Counted from the stretch's first letter, positions 55,718 to 64,000 are shown. The stretch is DNA of 64,000 nt from Sphingobium sp. BYY-5 (GCF_022758885.1 NZ_JALEBH010000001.1:992001-1056000), one strand, 5' to 3'. A program made the numbers and translations. Notes: generated from the letters alone by a model not told the origin.

Positions 55718-58081
55718 CTAAAATTGCGCGTTGATGCCAAGCCGGATGGTTCGCGGTCGAAGTGGCGTCATCTGATCGCGCCGCGCCAGGCTGAAGGGAT
55801 TCCCGAATGCGAAGCTGTTGGCGCGAATATCGCTTATATTGGTGACGTCCAACGAAAGGCCAAATCTGCCAAAGTCGATCCGCGCACCGACATCTCCGAC
55901 CGTATAATCTCCCTGCGGAATATCGAGCAACGGCCCTACGCCGAGCCGGGATTTTCCAATGTACCGCACCGATGCTTCGCTGCTCAGGGTGACGCCAGGT
56001 GCAATATTCCTGCGCCAGCCTGCGACAAGGCGGATCCCATCGCGTGCAATGTTCGGCAAGGTTTGCTCGCCGGGCGTCGCAAATTCCGCTTCCGGCGCAT
56101 AAAGGTCGCTATCGTTGAGGAAGGCCGCTGCGGTAAGTGTGAGCGCCGATGACAAGCGCCATATAATCTCTCCGTCTAGCCCGTAAATCCTGCCGCTGCC
56201 GATATTGGCGGTATAGGGCAGGCCGGAATTGTCGATCAGATCGGCCTGAATATGATTCCAGTCGGCGAAGAAGAAAGCCGCCCGAACCGATAACCGGTCC
56301 TTCTCCCTGTTACCCAATCGAAGGCCGATTTCACTCATGGACAAGTCGTCAGCCGCGAATTTCCTGCTTTCCAGGGCCGATCCTGATGGAGCTACCGCCA
56401 ACCCACCGGCCCGATATCCCTGCTGATAATGAACGAAGGCCGAAAAGGAACCGGGCGGATGCCAGTCCAGACCGAGCGTGCCGGAGAAGCGCAATTCATT
56501 GCTGAACGGCTCGTTGGATTTGTCCATGGGGTTATCGAGCAGGTTTCCGACGCTGCGCGCATAGGTCAATCGTCCGCCGACCGTGCCCGTCAATGTCGAT
56601 AGGATAGGCCTGGAGAACTGCCCGAACAGAGCCGCCTCTGCCTGATAGTTGACGACGCCTGTTATCTGCACCGGGGCATCAGGTTTTCCGAGGGTGCGGG
56701 ACAGTGCGCTGGCATTATAGATTAGGGAAGCGCCCGCCACCCATGGCGTCTTTTTCCCGCCGCCCGAAACCCTCGTTTCGTGGCTGAAAAGCGTGATGTT
56801 ATTATTTTCCTCAAATTGTGCGGGCGACGTCGATCCGTCATGCCCGGATGCGTCGAACACTGACCTGAGATCATGGCGGACGACCGAAGTCGTCGAAACC
56901 AGTTCGGCCTTTCCCAGCATCCGTCGTGCAGTGAGGTAGCCCAGATAATAAGTATTTTTGAAGGGTTGAGAGATGCTGTTGCTGCGGGTCAGCGGTTCAT
57001 CGCCGCGCAGCGTATATTGCCCGTCGCCGGTGGCGGTATTATGTGTAGCGATGCCCAGATCAACAGTCAGACCTAAAATGTCCTCAAAGCGCCAGGTCAT
57101 CCGCTGACCATAGCTGGTGGTGCTGTTGATGTTCCGCAGCCCACGCGAAGGATCGTCGATATACCCTGCCTCATGCGTGACAAAAGTGACGAAGCGGACG
57201 GCGATCCGACCGTCGATCACCGGCAGGTTGATCATGGCTGCGCCATCGCCGCCCACTCCCCCGAAACGGGTGGAACTGATGCCCGCCGACGCAGTCGCGG
57301 ACGCATTGTCGATATCTGGCGCATTGGGCACAAGCCGAATGACGCCGCCAAGCGAGCTTGCACCATATAGCGTGCCCTGTGGGCCGACCAGCACCTCGAT
57401 ATGCTTCATGTCATAGAGATTAAGATTGGGGTCGGGCGCATTATAGTTGAGCCGGACATCGCCCAGATATTGCCCCACCGTGGCCTGGGTCGGACCATTG
57501 AAGCTGCTGTCGGCGATACCACGAATGAACAGCTTGTTCCGCGCGGGGCCAAGATTGGTCGCTCCAAGCGTTGGCAACAGCTTGGTGATGGCGGCGGTGC
57601 CACCTGCCGCATTGCTGGCGATCCAGCCGGAATTAAACTCGACGAACTTCACCGATCCGGGATAGGTATCGAGCGGAATATTCTGCTTGCTGGCGGTGAC
57701 GAGAATATCTGGAAGCGGTTGGATATCAGGGATTTTTGCGGGCGCAGGCCTTGTGCTTCTGGGTGGTGGTGGTGGCGTCGCCCTTTGCCGGACAATGCGA
57801 ACGGTAGCGCCGTCATAGAAGACAGCTTCCGTACCCGTTCCGCGCAAGGCGCGGGTCAAGGCCGTGCGGACGGAAATATTGCCCCTGGCACCCGGAGAGC
57901 GGCGGCTTGCAAGATCCGGGTCCGCAACGGCAACCGTGATGCCCCCCTGCGCACCCAGCGCCGCCGCGACTTCACCCAGGCGACCGGGTGGAATGTTGAA
58001 ATGCCGCGCATAGGCAACATCGGCCATGCCAAACCCGAACATAGCATTGACGGCGACAGCCGCCCAACTAGCGGCCCGCAC
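55718..58081 (-). CDS. TonB-dependent receptor with N-terminal STN signalling domain
   Basis: A 787-residue outer-membrane receptor. After a signal peptide (residues 1-25, ending DVAYA) comes an STN domain (HFNIPPGRLGEVAAALGAQGG, about 27-100), then a proline-rich linker, a TonB-box-like segment DILVTA (about 129-134), the plug domain with LFIRGI and VEVLVGPQGTLYGA-type motif (IEVLVGPQGTLYGASSLGG), and a 22-strand-type barrel ending in phenylalanine. STN receptors pass a ligand signal to a FecR-like anti-sigma factor, encoded just upstream with a 14-bp overlap. The GTG at 58081 is used as start. The ligand (iron chelate or organic substrate) cannot be deduced. Confidence 0.93.
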   Translation of the reverse strand: MRAASWAAVAVNAMFGFGMADVAYARHFNIPPGRLGEVAAALGAQGGITVAVADPDLASRRSPGARGNISVRTALTRALRGTGTEAVFYDGATVRIVRQRATPPPPPRSTRPAPAKIPDIQPLPDILVTASKQNIPLDTYPGSVKFVEFNSGWIASNAAGGTAAITKLLPTLGATNLGPARNKLFIRGIADSSFNGPTQATVGQYLGDVRLNYNAPDPNLNLYDMKHIEVLVGPQGTLYGASSLGGVIRLVPNAPDIDNASATASAGISSTRFGGVGGDGAAMINLPVIDGRIAVRFVTFVTHEAGYIDDPSRGLRNINSTTSYGQRMTWRFEDILGLTVDLGIATHNTATGDGQYTLRGDEPLTRSNSISQPFKNTYYLGYLTARRMLGKAELVSTTSVVRHDLRSVFDASGHDGSTSPAQFEENNNITLFSHETRVSGGGKKTPWVAGASLIYNASALSRTLGKPDAPVQITGVVNYQAEAALFGQFSRPILSTLTGTVGGRLTYARSVGNLLDNPMDKSNEPFSNELRFSGTLGLDWHPPGSFSAFVHYQQGYRAGGLAVAPSGSALESRKFAADDLSMSEIGLRLGNREKDRLSVRAAFFFADWNHIQADLIDNSGLPYTANIGSGRIYGLDGEIIWRLSSALTLTAAAFLNDSDLYAPEAEFATPGEQTLPNIARDGIRLVAGWRRNIAPGVTLSSEASVRYIGKSRLGVGPLLDIPQGDYTVGDVGARIDFGRFGLSLDVTNISDIRANSFAFGNPFSLARRDQMTPLRPRTIRLGINAQF

Positions 58082-59030
58082 CGGCAGGCTTCATCGTCCA
58101 GCCGTCGGGTCCGGCTTCAAAGGTGACATTGAGGGCCGGCATCAGGCGCCTGAGCTGATCCGGATCATTCCCATCGATGGCGATGGCGCCGGAAAAGGGG
58201 CGACCCGCAATAGCGGGCGATACAGCGACGCGGACACCTATCGCACGACCAAGATCGGCCGCTACCTGCGACAATGGCTCGCCCGTATAGACGAGATGTC
58301 CCTTCTGCCAGGCCCCGACAGAAGCGACCGGAGCAGGGATTATGCGGATCGATCCGCGAGCGGATGAATCGACCAGAGCCTGACCCGCCTGGAGCGGGAT
58401 CGCCTCCCTTTCGGGATTATAGAGAATCTTGCCCTCGGCCACCGCAACCCGCACCTCCCCTGCGTCGCGCACGACGTTGAAGATCGTTCCAAGATCTTCG
58501 ATCTGATTATCGCCGACCTTCAGTCTGAACGGCCTGGCGCTGTCATGCTGAACATGGAACAGAGCCTCCCCGGCCGCGAGAGACGCAAAGCGAGTATCCT
58601 TACGGTCGAAGGTCATGCGCGTCGAACCATTGAGCATTACCTGCGTTCCGGCGTCGAGGCTGACGATCTCCCTCTGTCCTGGACCGGTAGCAACCTCATA
58701 CCGGCTGGTGGTGAGCTGTGGAACGAAAATGATGGCCGCAGCAACCGATACCGCCAACAGACTGCCGACCAGTCCCCAGCGGCCCCATCGGGAAGCTGGT
58801 GGATCGAGCGGAATATCGTCATCATTGACGGCCTCCGGGAAAGTCACATCGGGCAGCAGCGCTTCGATCGTGAGATCGGTTTCTTCTATTTCGTCATAGG
58901 CATCCGCATGGCGCGGATCCTCCGCAAGCCATTGGGCAAACGCATCCCAGGTGGCATCGTCGCCCTGGCGTAGACGGATGTGCCATTCGATGGCCTGCGC
59001 GCGCGCGCTGTCCTGTGCCTCAGATCCCAT
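58068..59030 (-). CDS. FecR-family anti-sigma/sigma regulator
   Basis: A 320-residue bitopic protein. Residues 10-50 form the DUF4880 cytoplasmic domain (WHIRLRQGDDATWDAFAQWLA), 85-103 the single membrane helix, and 110-320 the periplasmic FecR domain (TGPGQREIVSLDAGTQVMLNGST) plus a C-terminal STN-like end. It receives the signal from the TonB receptor and controls the ECF sigma factor. The ATG at 59030 has a GAGG site and overlaps the end of the sigma gene by 11 bp; its own 3' end overlaps the receptor start. Confidence 0.93.
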   Translation of the reverse strand: MGSEAQDSARAQAIEWHIRLRQGDDATWDAFAQWLAEDPRHADAYDEIEETDLTIEALLPDVTFPEAVNDDDIPLDPPASRWGRWGLVGSLLAVSVAAAIIFVPQLTTSRYEVATGPGQREIVSLDAGTQVMLNGSTRMTFDRKDTRFASLAAGEALFHVQHDSARPFRLKVGDNQIEDLGTIFNVVRDAGEVRVAVAEGKILYNPEREAIPLQAGQALVDSSARGSIRIIPAPVASVGAWQKGHLVYTGEPLSQVAADLGRAIGVRVAVSPAIAGRPFSGAIAIDGNDPDQLRRLMPALNVTFEAGPDGWTMKPAGAGR

Positions 59031-59616
59031 GACGCCCTCTTTCCCCCCTGAGATGCCGCGGATCGCCGCGATCCCCATCAAGGCGCAGCTTCGCGGCTGC
59101 AATTGCCTCATAGGCGCGGGTCAGATGCTTCTCGACCGCGCTGACGCTGATGCCGATATCGGCCGCGATCTGACGTTGCGGTTCGTTCTCGATCCGAAAG
59201 CGGCGGAAGATCGTGCGGGTTCGCTCAGGAAGGCCGTCGAGCACGCGTTGCAAGATGGCAAGCTGCTCACGTGCGATAAGTTGCGCTTCGGCCGACGGCC
59301 GCTCGTCGACCTCCCGCTCCTCCCCGCTATGGACATCCACCCAATCTTCCTCACGGCGGATGCGTCGGCCCGCTGCGCGACGATGTCCCAGAAAATGATT
59401 ATTGGTCATCCGGTACAGATAGGCGCGCGGCTCGGCGACCGGCCCGATCCTGTCGACCGACAATTTGAGATAGATTTCCTGAAGGATATCCTCCGCTTCC
59501 TCCGCTACCGCGCCGCGCAGCATGAGGTAGCGTAACAGAGCGGGACGGGACGCTATAAAGACGCCCAGCAAGCCGCCAGTTGCCATATCCTGCTGATCGA
59601 CCCGTTCCGAACACAT
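59020..59616 (-). CDS. ECF RNA polymerase sigma factor (FecI-type)
   Basis: A 198-residue ECF sigma factor: region 2 has RPALLRYLMLRGAVAEEAEDILQEIYLKL and AYLYRMTNNHFLGHRR, region 4 has LDGLPERTRTIFRRFRIENEPQRQIAADIGISVSAVEKHLTRA. Together with the overlapping fecR-like and receptor genes it makes a classical cell-surface signalling operon: sigma, FecR, STN receptor. Its target promoters cannot be predicted from here; autoregulation is typical only in some systems. No Fur box was recognised upstream. Confidence 0.94.
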   Translation of the reverse strand: MCSERVDQQDMATGGLLGVFIASRPALLRYLMLRGAVAEEAEDILQEIYLKLSVDRIGPVAEPRAYLYRMTNNHFLGHRRAAGRRIRREEDWVDVHSGEEREVDERPSAEAQLIAREQLAILQRVLDGLPERTRTIFRRFRIENEPQRQIAADIGISVSAVEKHLTRAYEAIAAAKLRLDGDRGDPRHLRGERGRHGI

Positions 59617-60242
59617 GGCGCGGTCCTAACCCCGGCACCGACATCTAACAATCGACTTGTTTGATGTCCTACATGGAAGGGACCGGCAGGCCGTGGACCA
59701 GGCGGTGACGCGGGCAGCGCAGCACCATGCCCCTACGCCATTATCACCGAACGATTTTTTTGATGGGGGTCCACACAGGCATCGGCATCTCAGGAGGAAA
59801 GGAGAATGCCCCGGTGCCCGATGCCATGATGTCATCCATCGAATTGACGGTGATCGCCCTGTCGCGTCACGATCCTTTGTCCAGCCTGAAGCCACCGGGG
59901 AGCCGCTCATTCAGCCTGTTCGGGTCGCAAGCGCATCTGCCACTCGCCAACCCCCGGCTCGAAGCGCTCCGGCGTTATGCGGTGCTGCTTCGGCTTCGGG
60001 GGCATGGATTGGCGCAGACTGAACATGAACGTATCCGCAACGCCGGTTACGATCCGTGTCAGATCGATGCGATAGCCCGGCTCGTTGCACCGACCTGTCC
60101 GCCACCATCCATTGCCCGCTCCCGGCGCCAGCGCGAAGCAACCATGGCAGATCGGCTGAACGGCTATGATCTCGAACAAGAAAATCGCCTATCCCAACCC
60201 ATGTCCACAGTCTCCTGTAGACCGAAACTTGCGAGAATATTC
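59617..60242 (+). other. Region between the ECF sigma gene and mipA: long open frame, coding uncertain
   Basis: No established gene. One plus-strand frame is open from 59727 and runs without stop into mipA. Its part from about 59826 to 60110 has codon use like a gene and a segment (LANPRLEALRRYAVLLRLRG, then RNAGYDPCQIDAIARLVAP) that looks like a small helical domain. A strong AGGAGGAAAGGAG sequence at 59792-59804 precedes it. It could be a remnant of a small gene fused to mipA by loss of its stop, or an unrelated chance frame. The sigma operon promoter must also lie here. Confidence 0.4.
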
Positions 60243-61016
60243 ATGCTCTATCTGGTCAAATCCTGTCCCCGCCTCCTTGCAGTCGTTCCCGTCCTTTCGC
60301 TCATTTGCTGGGGGGCGTCCGCACAGGCACAGGACAAGGATCATATCATCATTGGTCTCGGCGCGGCCTATACGCCGGCCTATCAGGGTGCCGATGACTA
60401 TCGGCTGATGCCGCTCCCCGCGATCGATATAGCCTGGGGACCAGTCTTCGCTAATCTCCGCAACGGCATCGGCATCAACGCAATCGACAACGACGTCATC
60501 ACGGCCGGCGCCAGCGTGACGTTCATGCAGGGCTATCGCCGCAGGGACGCACCCGAGGGGATCGGCCGACTCTCGGTGGGAGCGGGCGGACGGCTCTTCG
60601 TCAATCTGAAGGCGGGAGGTTTCATCGCTACCTTGGGAGCGACAAAGGGCTTCGCTGGCGGCACCAAGGGCGTCATCGCCGATGCCAGCCTGTCCTATCC
60701 GATCATGCTATCTTCCCGCCTCGTCCTTGTTCCAACGATCGGAACGACATGGGCGGACAAGAAGCATAATGACCGCTATTTCGGCGTAGATGCGGAACAA
60801 TCCCTGGCGTCCGGACTGCCGCAGTTTCGGGCCGGGAGCGGTTTCAAGGATGCATCCGCGATGGTTAGCGCGCAATATCGTCTGACGGATCGTATCAGCC
60901 TAGGTGCATCGGCCGGTGTCACCACCCTGCTCGGCAAGGTGCAGGACAGCCCAATCGTCTTTCACAAGACGCAGCCTCTTGGCTTCCTCTCCCTCTCATA
61001 CCGCTTTGGATCGTAA
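60243..61016 (+). CDS. MipA/OmpV-family outer-membrane protein
   Basis: From the ATG at 60243 the 257-residue product has a signal peptide ending GASAQAQD, then a beta-barrel of the MipA/OmpV family: HIIIGLGAAYTPAYQGADDYR, LPAIDIAWG, GIGRLSVGAGGRLFVNLKAG and the C-terminal PLGFLSLSYRFGS. Members include a scaffold for murein enzymes and several porin-like proteins; the role here is unknown. The start was placed at the signal peptide, though the frame is open for 172 codons further upstream. It is divergent from the ECF sigma operon and upstream of a TetR gene. Confidence 0.85.
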   Translation: MLYLVKSCPRLLAVVPVLSLICWGASAQAQDKDHIIIGLGAAYTPAYQGADDYRLMPLPAIDIAWGPVFANLRNGIGINAIDNDVITAGASVTFMQGYRRRDAPEGIGRLSVGAGGRLFVNLKAGGFIATLGATKGFAGGTKGVIADASLSYPIMLSSRLVLVPTIGTTWADKKHNDRYFGVDAEQSLASGLPQFRAGSGFKDASAMVSAQYRLTDRISLGASAGVTTLLGKVQDSPIVFHKTQPLGFLSLSYRFGS

Positions 61017-61121
61017 AATTGCCCCGCTGTCGGTCTTTGGCTGACGGCGGGGTGGCCCGCCTATAGGGAAGCGCAACCAGATCGGCTATTCAGCCCGCAT
61101 ATTCATTTTGCGGAGCCAAAG

Positions 61122-61769
61122 TTGAACGTCCCCTCCCCTCCATCACCCAAGACCGGCAAAGGCACAGACCGACGCTTCGGAACGGAAAAACCTGCCACGC
61201 GGGCAAAATTGCTGGATGCAACCTTGGCCCTCCTTGTTGAGGAAGGCTATGCAGCGGTGAGCGGCCGCAAGGTGGCAAGCCGGGCTGGCCTCAATCCCTC
61301 CCTGGTGCATTATTATTTCCCCACGACAGATGATCTGTTGGTCACCGCCTATCAGCGGGGCGCGGAACAAAGCCTGGAGCGACATAAGGAAGCGGCGCTC
61401 GCGGATGATCCATGGGCCGCGTTATGGGCGCTGAGCATCGATCCCAGCCGCACGGCCCTGGCCATGGAGTTCATGGCGCTCGCCAATCATCGAAAGGCGA
61501 TCCGCGGGGAGATTGCCCGCTATGCCGATGAGATCCGCGCCGTGCAATCTGTGGCGCTGAAGCGGGCGATGGAAAAAGCGGGCATAGATCTGGGACCATG
61601 CACCCCCGCGACCGCTTCGGTCCTACTGGCGGGCATAGCGCGCGTGCTGGTGATGGAGGAAGGCGTCGGCATCGTGGCCGGACATGATGAAACATACCAG
61701 TTCATGGAGTGGCTTTTCGCACGCCTGAAAGACCGCCCTGGCGATGGAATGGGCGGTGGGACGCCATAA
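61122..61769 (+). CDS. TetR-family transcriptional regulator
   Basis: A 215-residue regulator beginning with an unusual TTG start (61122). The HTH lies at about 25-70: RAKLLDATLALLVEEGYAAVSGRKVASRAGLNPSLVHYYFP. The C-terminal ligand domain is of an unassigned type (AMEFMALANHRKAIRGEIA). It precedes a dioxygenase/SDR/NTF2-like gene series on the same strand. A perfect 18-bp palindrome lies between it and the dioxygenase gene and is the obvious operator candidate. Confidence 0.9.
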   Translation: MNVPSPPSPKTGKGTDRRFGTEKPATRAKLLDATLALLVEEGYAAVSGRKVASRAGLNPSLVHYYFPTTDDLLVTAYQRGAEQSLERHKEAALADDPWAALWALSIDPSRTALAMEFMALANHRKAIRGEIARYADEIRAVQSVALKRAMEKAGIDLGPCTPATASVLLAGIARVLVMEEGVGIVAGHDETYQFMEWLFARLKDRPGDGMGGGTP

Positions 61770-61803
61770 GCGGATTTCCTTTTGCCAGCCGCGCCGTCCG
61801 GAC

Positions 61804-61821
61804 GCTAAGCAAATGCTTAGC
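61804..61821. promoter_or_regulatory. 18-bp perfect palindrome, candidate TetR operator
   Basis: GCTAAGCAAATGCTTAGC (8-bp arms around AA) lies 35 bp after the TetR stop and 80 bp before the dioxygenase ATG. Size and symmetry fit a TetR-dimer operator controlling the downstream genes. Confidence 0.7.
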
Positions 61822-61900
61822 ATGATGGGAATGCGATCACCCGCCCCATGGATCGCGACATTGCGCCCAGCTTTATGGCGCAGGCTGGAAGGGAAGGCAT

Positions 61901-62713
61901 ATGGATCAGGCAGGTTTCGAGGTCAGGGACCTGGCGCCAAGGATCGGCAGTGAAATCACGGCCGATGTAGACATGCTGATGAGCGGCGCCTGTTCTGCCC
62001 GTATCCGGTCGATGCTGGAGGAGCGCGGCGTGATCGCGATCCGCGGCATCCATCTCACCGACGAACAACAAATCGACTTTACCAAGACCCTTGGCTCGAT
62101 CGCTGAGGAAAAGACCTTCAAGATCACGATGGACCCCAGGGAAAATCCGGTCGCCGAATATATCAAGGGCGCCTTTTACTGGCACATTGACGGCACCATG
62201 GGCGACGTTCCGATCTTCGCATCGCTGATGAGCAGCAGGCGCTTGTCCGATACCGGCGGGCAGACCGAATTTTCCAACACCTATGCCGCCTATGACGATC
62301 TGCCGGAATCCGAAAAGAAAGCCCTGGAAAAGCTGAAGATCGTCCACATGTTCGAAGTCGCCCAGCGCTATGTCCAGCCCGAACCAAGCCATGCCTTGCT
62401 GCAATCCTGGCAGCAGTTCCAGCCCAGCAGGCTGCCGCTGGTCTGGACGCACCGGTCAGGCCGCAAATCGCTGGTGCTGGGGTCGACCGCTTCGCATGTC
62501 GAAGGCATGGATCTGCGTGAAGGCTGGGCCTTGCTCACCCGTCTGCGCGATTATGCGACCCAGCCTCAGTTCGTCTATCGCCACGAATGGACGCTGGGCG
62601 ACCTGGTGATCTGGGACAATACGGGAACCATGCATCGGGCACTTCCCTATGCGATGGATAGCGGGCGGCTGATGCATCGTACCACGCTAGCCGGCGAAGA
62701 ACCCTTCGCTTGA
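61901..62713 (+). CDS. TauD/TfdA-family 2-oxoglutarate-dependent dioxygenase
   Basis: A 270-residue Fe(II)/2-oxoglutarate dioxygenase. The iron ligands are His95 and Asp97 in YWHIDGTMG and His245 in TGTMHRALPY; Arg260 (LMHRTTLAGE), 15 residues on, is placed to bind the 2-oxoglutarate carboxylate as in TfdA. Family members hydroxylate taurine, alkyl sulfates, aryloxyalkanoates or other acids; the substrate here is not predictable. A GGAAGG site lies 5 nt before the ATG. The SDR gene follows after 37 bp. Confidence 0.9.
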   Translation: MDQAGFEVRDLAPRIGSEITADVDMLMSGACSARIRSMLEERGVIAIRGIHLTDEQQIDFTKTLGSIAEEKTFKITMDPRENPVAEYIKGAFYWHIDGTMGDVPIFASLMSSRRLSDTGGQTEFSNTYAAYDDLPESEKKALEKLKIVHMFEVAQRYVQPEPSHALLQSWQQFQPSRLPLVWTHRSGRKSLVLGSTASHVEGMDLREGWALLTRLRDYATQPQFVYRHEWTLGDLVIWDNTGTMHRALPYAMDSGRLMHRTTLAGEEPFA

Positions 62714-62750
62714 GCGCAAGTCGCTTTCCATTCATTCATTGAGGAAGCCG

Positions 62751-63617
62751 ATGATGAAAGAACCGCCGCCCGTTGCGGTCGTGACCGGCGCCAGCCGAGG
62801 TGCAGGACGAGGTATAGCCATCGCGCTGGGTCGCCATGGCTGCACCGTCTATGTCACGGGCCGTTCGGAAAAGACCGGCGATCACGCCCTTCCCGGCACG
62901 ATAGGAGAAACGGCCCAGGCTGTCACTGATGCGGGCGGGCATGGTATTGCCGTACGCATCGATCATGCCGACGACGCACAGGTCCGGGCACTGTTCATGC
63001 AGGTGGAACAGGAGCGGGGTCGGCTGGACATCCTCGTCAACAATGCCTGCGCCCTGCATGACGATCTGACGGCGCCCGGCGATTTCTGGGAAAAACCGAT
63101 CGGGATCGTCGACATGCTCGATGTTGGTCTGCGCAGTTCCTATGTCGCAAGCTATTATGCAGCGTCGCCCATGGTCGCGCGGCGCCACGGGCTAATTATC
63201 TTCACCTCAGCCTCCGGCGCGGCGCATTATTCTTTCGGCCCCGCTTATGGCGCGCACAAGGCGGGGGTGGACAAATTTGCTGCCGACATGGCGGTCGACC
63301 TCCGCCCTCATGGCGTCGCGGCCCTTTCGATCTGGATGGGCGCGCTGCTGACCGACCGGCTGCGCATGGTGATTGCCTCCGATCCCGTGAAATATAAGGA
63401 CTTGGAAGCCACGACCGAGACGCCGGAATTTACCGGGGAAGCCATCTGGGCGCTATATACTGATCCCGCGCTGATGGACCTTAGCGGCCAGACCGTGATC
63501 GGCGCGGAAATCGGCCTGCGCTATGGATTTGCCGACAGCAATGGACGCCAGCCACGCTCCTGCCGTGACACGCATCAGGTAGCGCCGCGGCCTCAACATC
63601 CCCTGATATTGCGATGA
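62751..63617 (+). CDS. Short-chain dehydrogenase/reductase (SDR)
   Basis: A 288-residue SDR with the cofactor motif TGASRGAGRG (12-21), NNAC (97-100) in the strand-4 region, and catalytic Ser153 with Tyr166 and Lys170 in SFGPAYGAHKAG. The Arg at position 16 and the TGRSEKT segment after strand 2 suggest NADP preference. The ATG at 62751 has a GAGGAA site; a TTG 12 bp upstream is less likely. It is longer than the 250-residue classical SDR, with an extra C-terminal tail of about 25 basic residues. It lies between the dioxygenase and NTF2-like genes. Confidence 0.9.
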   Translation: MMKEPPPVAVVTGASRGAGRGIAIALGRHGCTVYVTGRSEKTGDHALPGTIGETAQAVTDAGGHGIAVRIDHADDAQVRALFMQVEQERGRLDILVNNACALHDDLTAPGDFWEKPIGIVDMLDVGLRSSYVASYYAASPMVARRHGLIIFTSASGAAHYSFGPAYGAHKAGVDKFAADMAVDLRPHGVAALSIWMGALLTDRLRMVIASDPVKYKDLEATTETPEFTGEAIWALYTDPALMDLSGQTVIGAEIGLRYGFADSNGRQPRSCRDTHQVAPRPQHPLILR

Positions 63618-63640
63618 ATGCAGGACGAAGGAGGCACGGG

Positions 63641-64000
63641 ATGAATGATGCGGATCTGGAAAATCTCCGCCAGGATGTGGCTTATCTGAAGGATCGATTG
63701 GCCATTCAAGATCTGATCGCACGCCATGCGCGGGGCCATGACCGGCACGATGTCGACCTGCTGACCGCCGCCTATCATCCGGACGGGATCGACGAACATG
63801 GCCATGCCATCAATGCCGGGCCAAACTATGCGCGCTGGTCCAATGCGGTCCATGCAGCCGGATCGGAGTCTCACCTGCACAATATCACGACGCATTTGTG
63901 CGAAATCGATGGGGATGTCGCGCACTGCGAAAGCTATGTGATGGTATCGCTGCTCGATTGCGGCGGGAAGACGGCGCGGATCATCAACGGTCGCTATATC
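63641..64000 (+). CDS. NTF2/SnoaL-like protein, N-terminal part (runs off right edge)
   Basis: The first 120 residues of a SnoaL_4-type protein: LENLRQDVAYLKDRLAIQDL, then HARGHDRHDVDLLTAAYHPDG and HLHNITTHLCEIDGD. This cone-fold family includes dehydratases, isomerases, ring-hydroxylating dioxygenase beta-like and lactone-acting proteins. The His/Asp in DRHDVDLL and HNITTH are the usual pocket residues. A GGAGG site lies 6 nt before the ATG. It is the fourth gene of the TetR-led cluster, 23 bp after the SDR stop. Confidence 0.85.
   Translation, partial: MNDADLENLRQDVAYLKDRLAIQDLIARHARGHDRHDVDLLTAAYHPDGIDEHGHAINAGPNYARWSNAVHAAGSESHLHNITTHLCEIDGDVAHCESYVMVSLLDCGGKTARIINGRYI

Overview
The window looks like chromosome of a sphingomonad (Alphaproteobacteria, Sphingomonadales; Sphingobium/Sphingomonas-like). 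This rests on the high GC content, an archaeal-type prolyl-tRNA synthetase, a PhaR/thiolase polyester locus, GTP/ATP-type housekeeping genes in alphaproteobacterial arrangements, several S9/M2 peptidases, and the characteristic intergenic palindromes built on GTCC-GG...TGAC and CGTCATTGCGAG cores. The genus call is inference; no 16S rRNA gene is present.

Layout. 1-3.7 kb: a PAS sensor kinase cut by the left edge, S-adenosylhomocysteinase (ahcY) with a perfect hairpin terminator, and a YqgE/AlgH protein. 3.8-14.5 kb: peroxiredoxin, AMP nucleosidase, a diguanylate cyclase, an M2 dipeptidase, an alpha/beta hydrolase, a DUF2238 membrane protein, asd, a methyltransferase and a DPP-IV-like peptidase. 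14.6-25 kb: tRNA-Val(CAC), an entericidin-like lipopeptide, a small Cys-containing protein, hslVU, proS, phaR with a divergent PhaC-like hydrolase, a thiolase, alanine racemase and an MHS-family transporter. 25.3-35.9 kb: a P-loop kinase-like protein, CsaA, then the propionyl-CoA to succinyl-CoA operon on the minus strand (pccB, mce, scpA, bioB, pccA). Its divergent XRE/DUF2083 regulator (PccR type) sits beside a cluster of TTTGCAAA-like sites. A GIY-YIG gene with an in-frame TGA lies inside this operon. 36-45.3 kb: DUF983, ychF, DUF2167, a family-6 UDG, two secreted phosphohydrolases (NPP and PhoD), MaoC, LysE and mutL. 45.5-51.2 kb: the rod-shape operon mreB-mreC-mreD-mrdA-rodA, whose last three junctions overlap at start/stop codons.

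51.3-64 kb is accessory. After tRNA-Lys(CTT) comes a truncated gene, then an IS21-family element (30-bp terminal repeats, istB, istA) whose istA is interrupted by a complete IS256-family element flanked by an 8-bp target duplication. Next is an ECF sigma / FecR / STN-TonB receptor surface-signalling operon, then a MipA/OmpV outer-membrane protein with an unusually long open extension. Last is a small putative catabolic cluster: TetR regulator, an 18-bp perfect palindrome, a TauD/TfdA dioxygenase, an SDR and an NTF2/SnoaL protein cut by the right edge. This last cluster, together with the receptor operon, is the best candidate for an uncharacterised uptake/degradation pathway, but its substrate cannot be read from the sequence. 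No CRISPR array, rRNA gene or replication origin was recognised.
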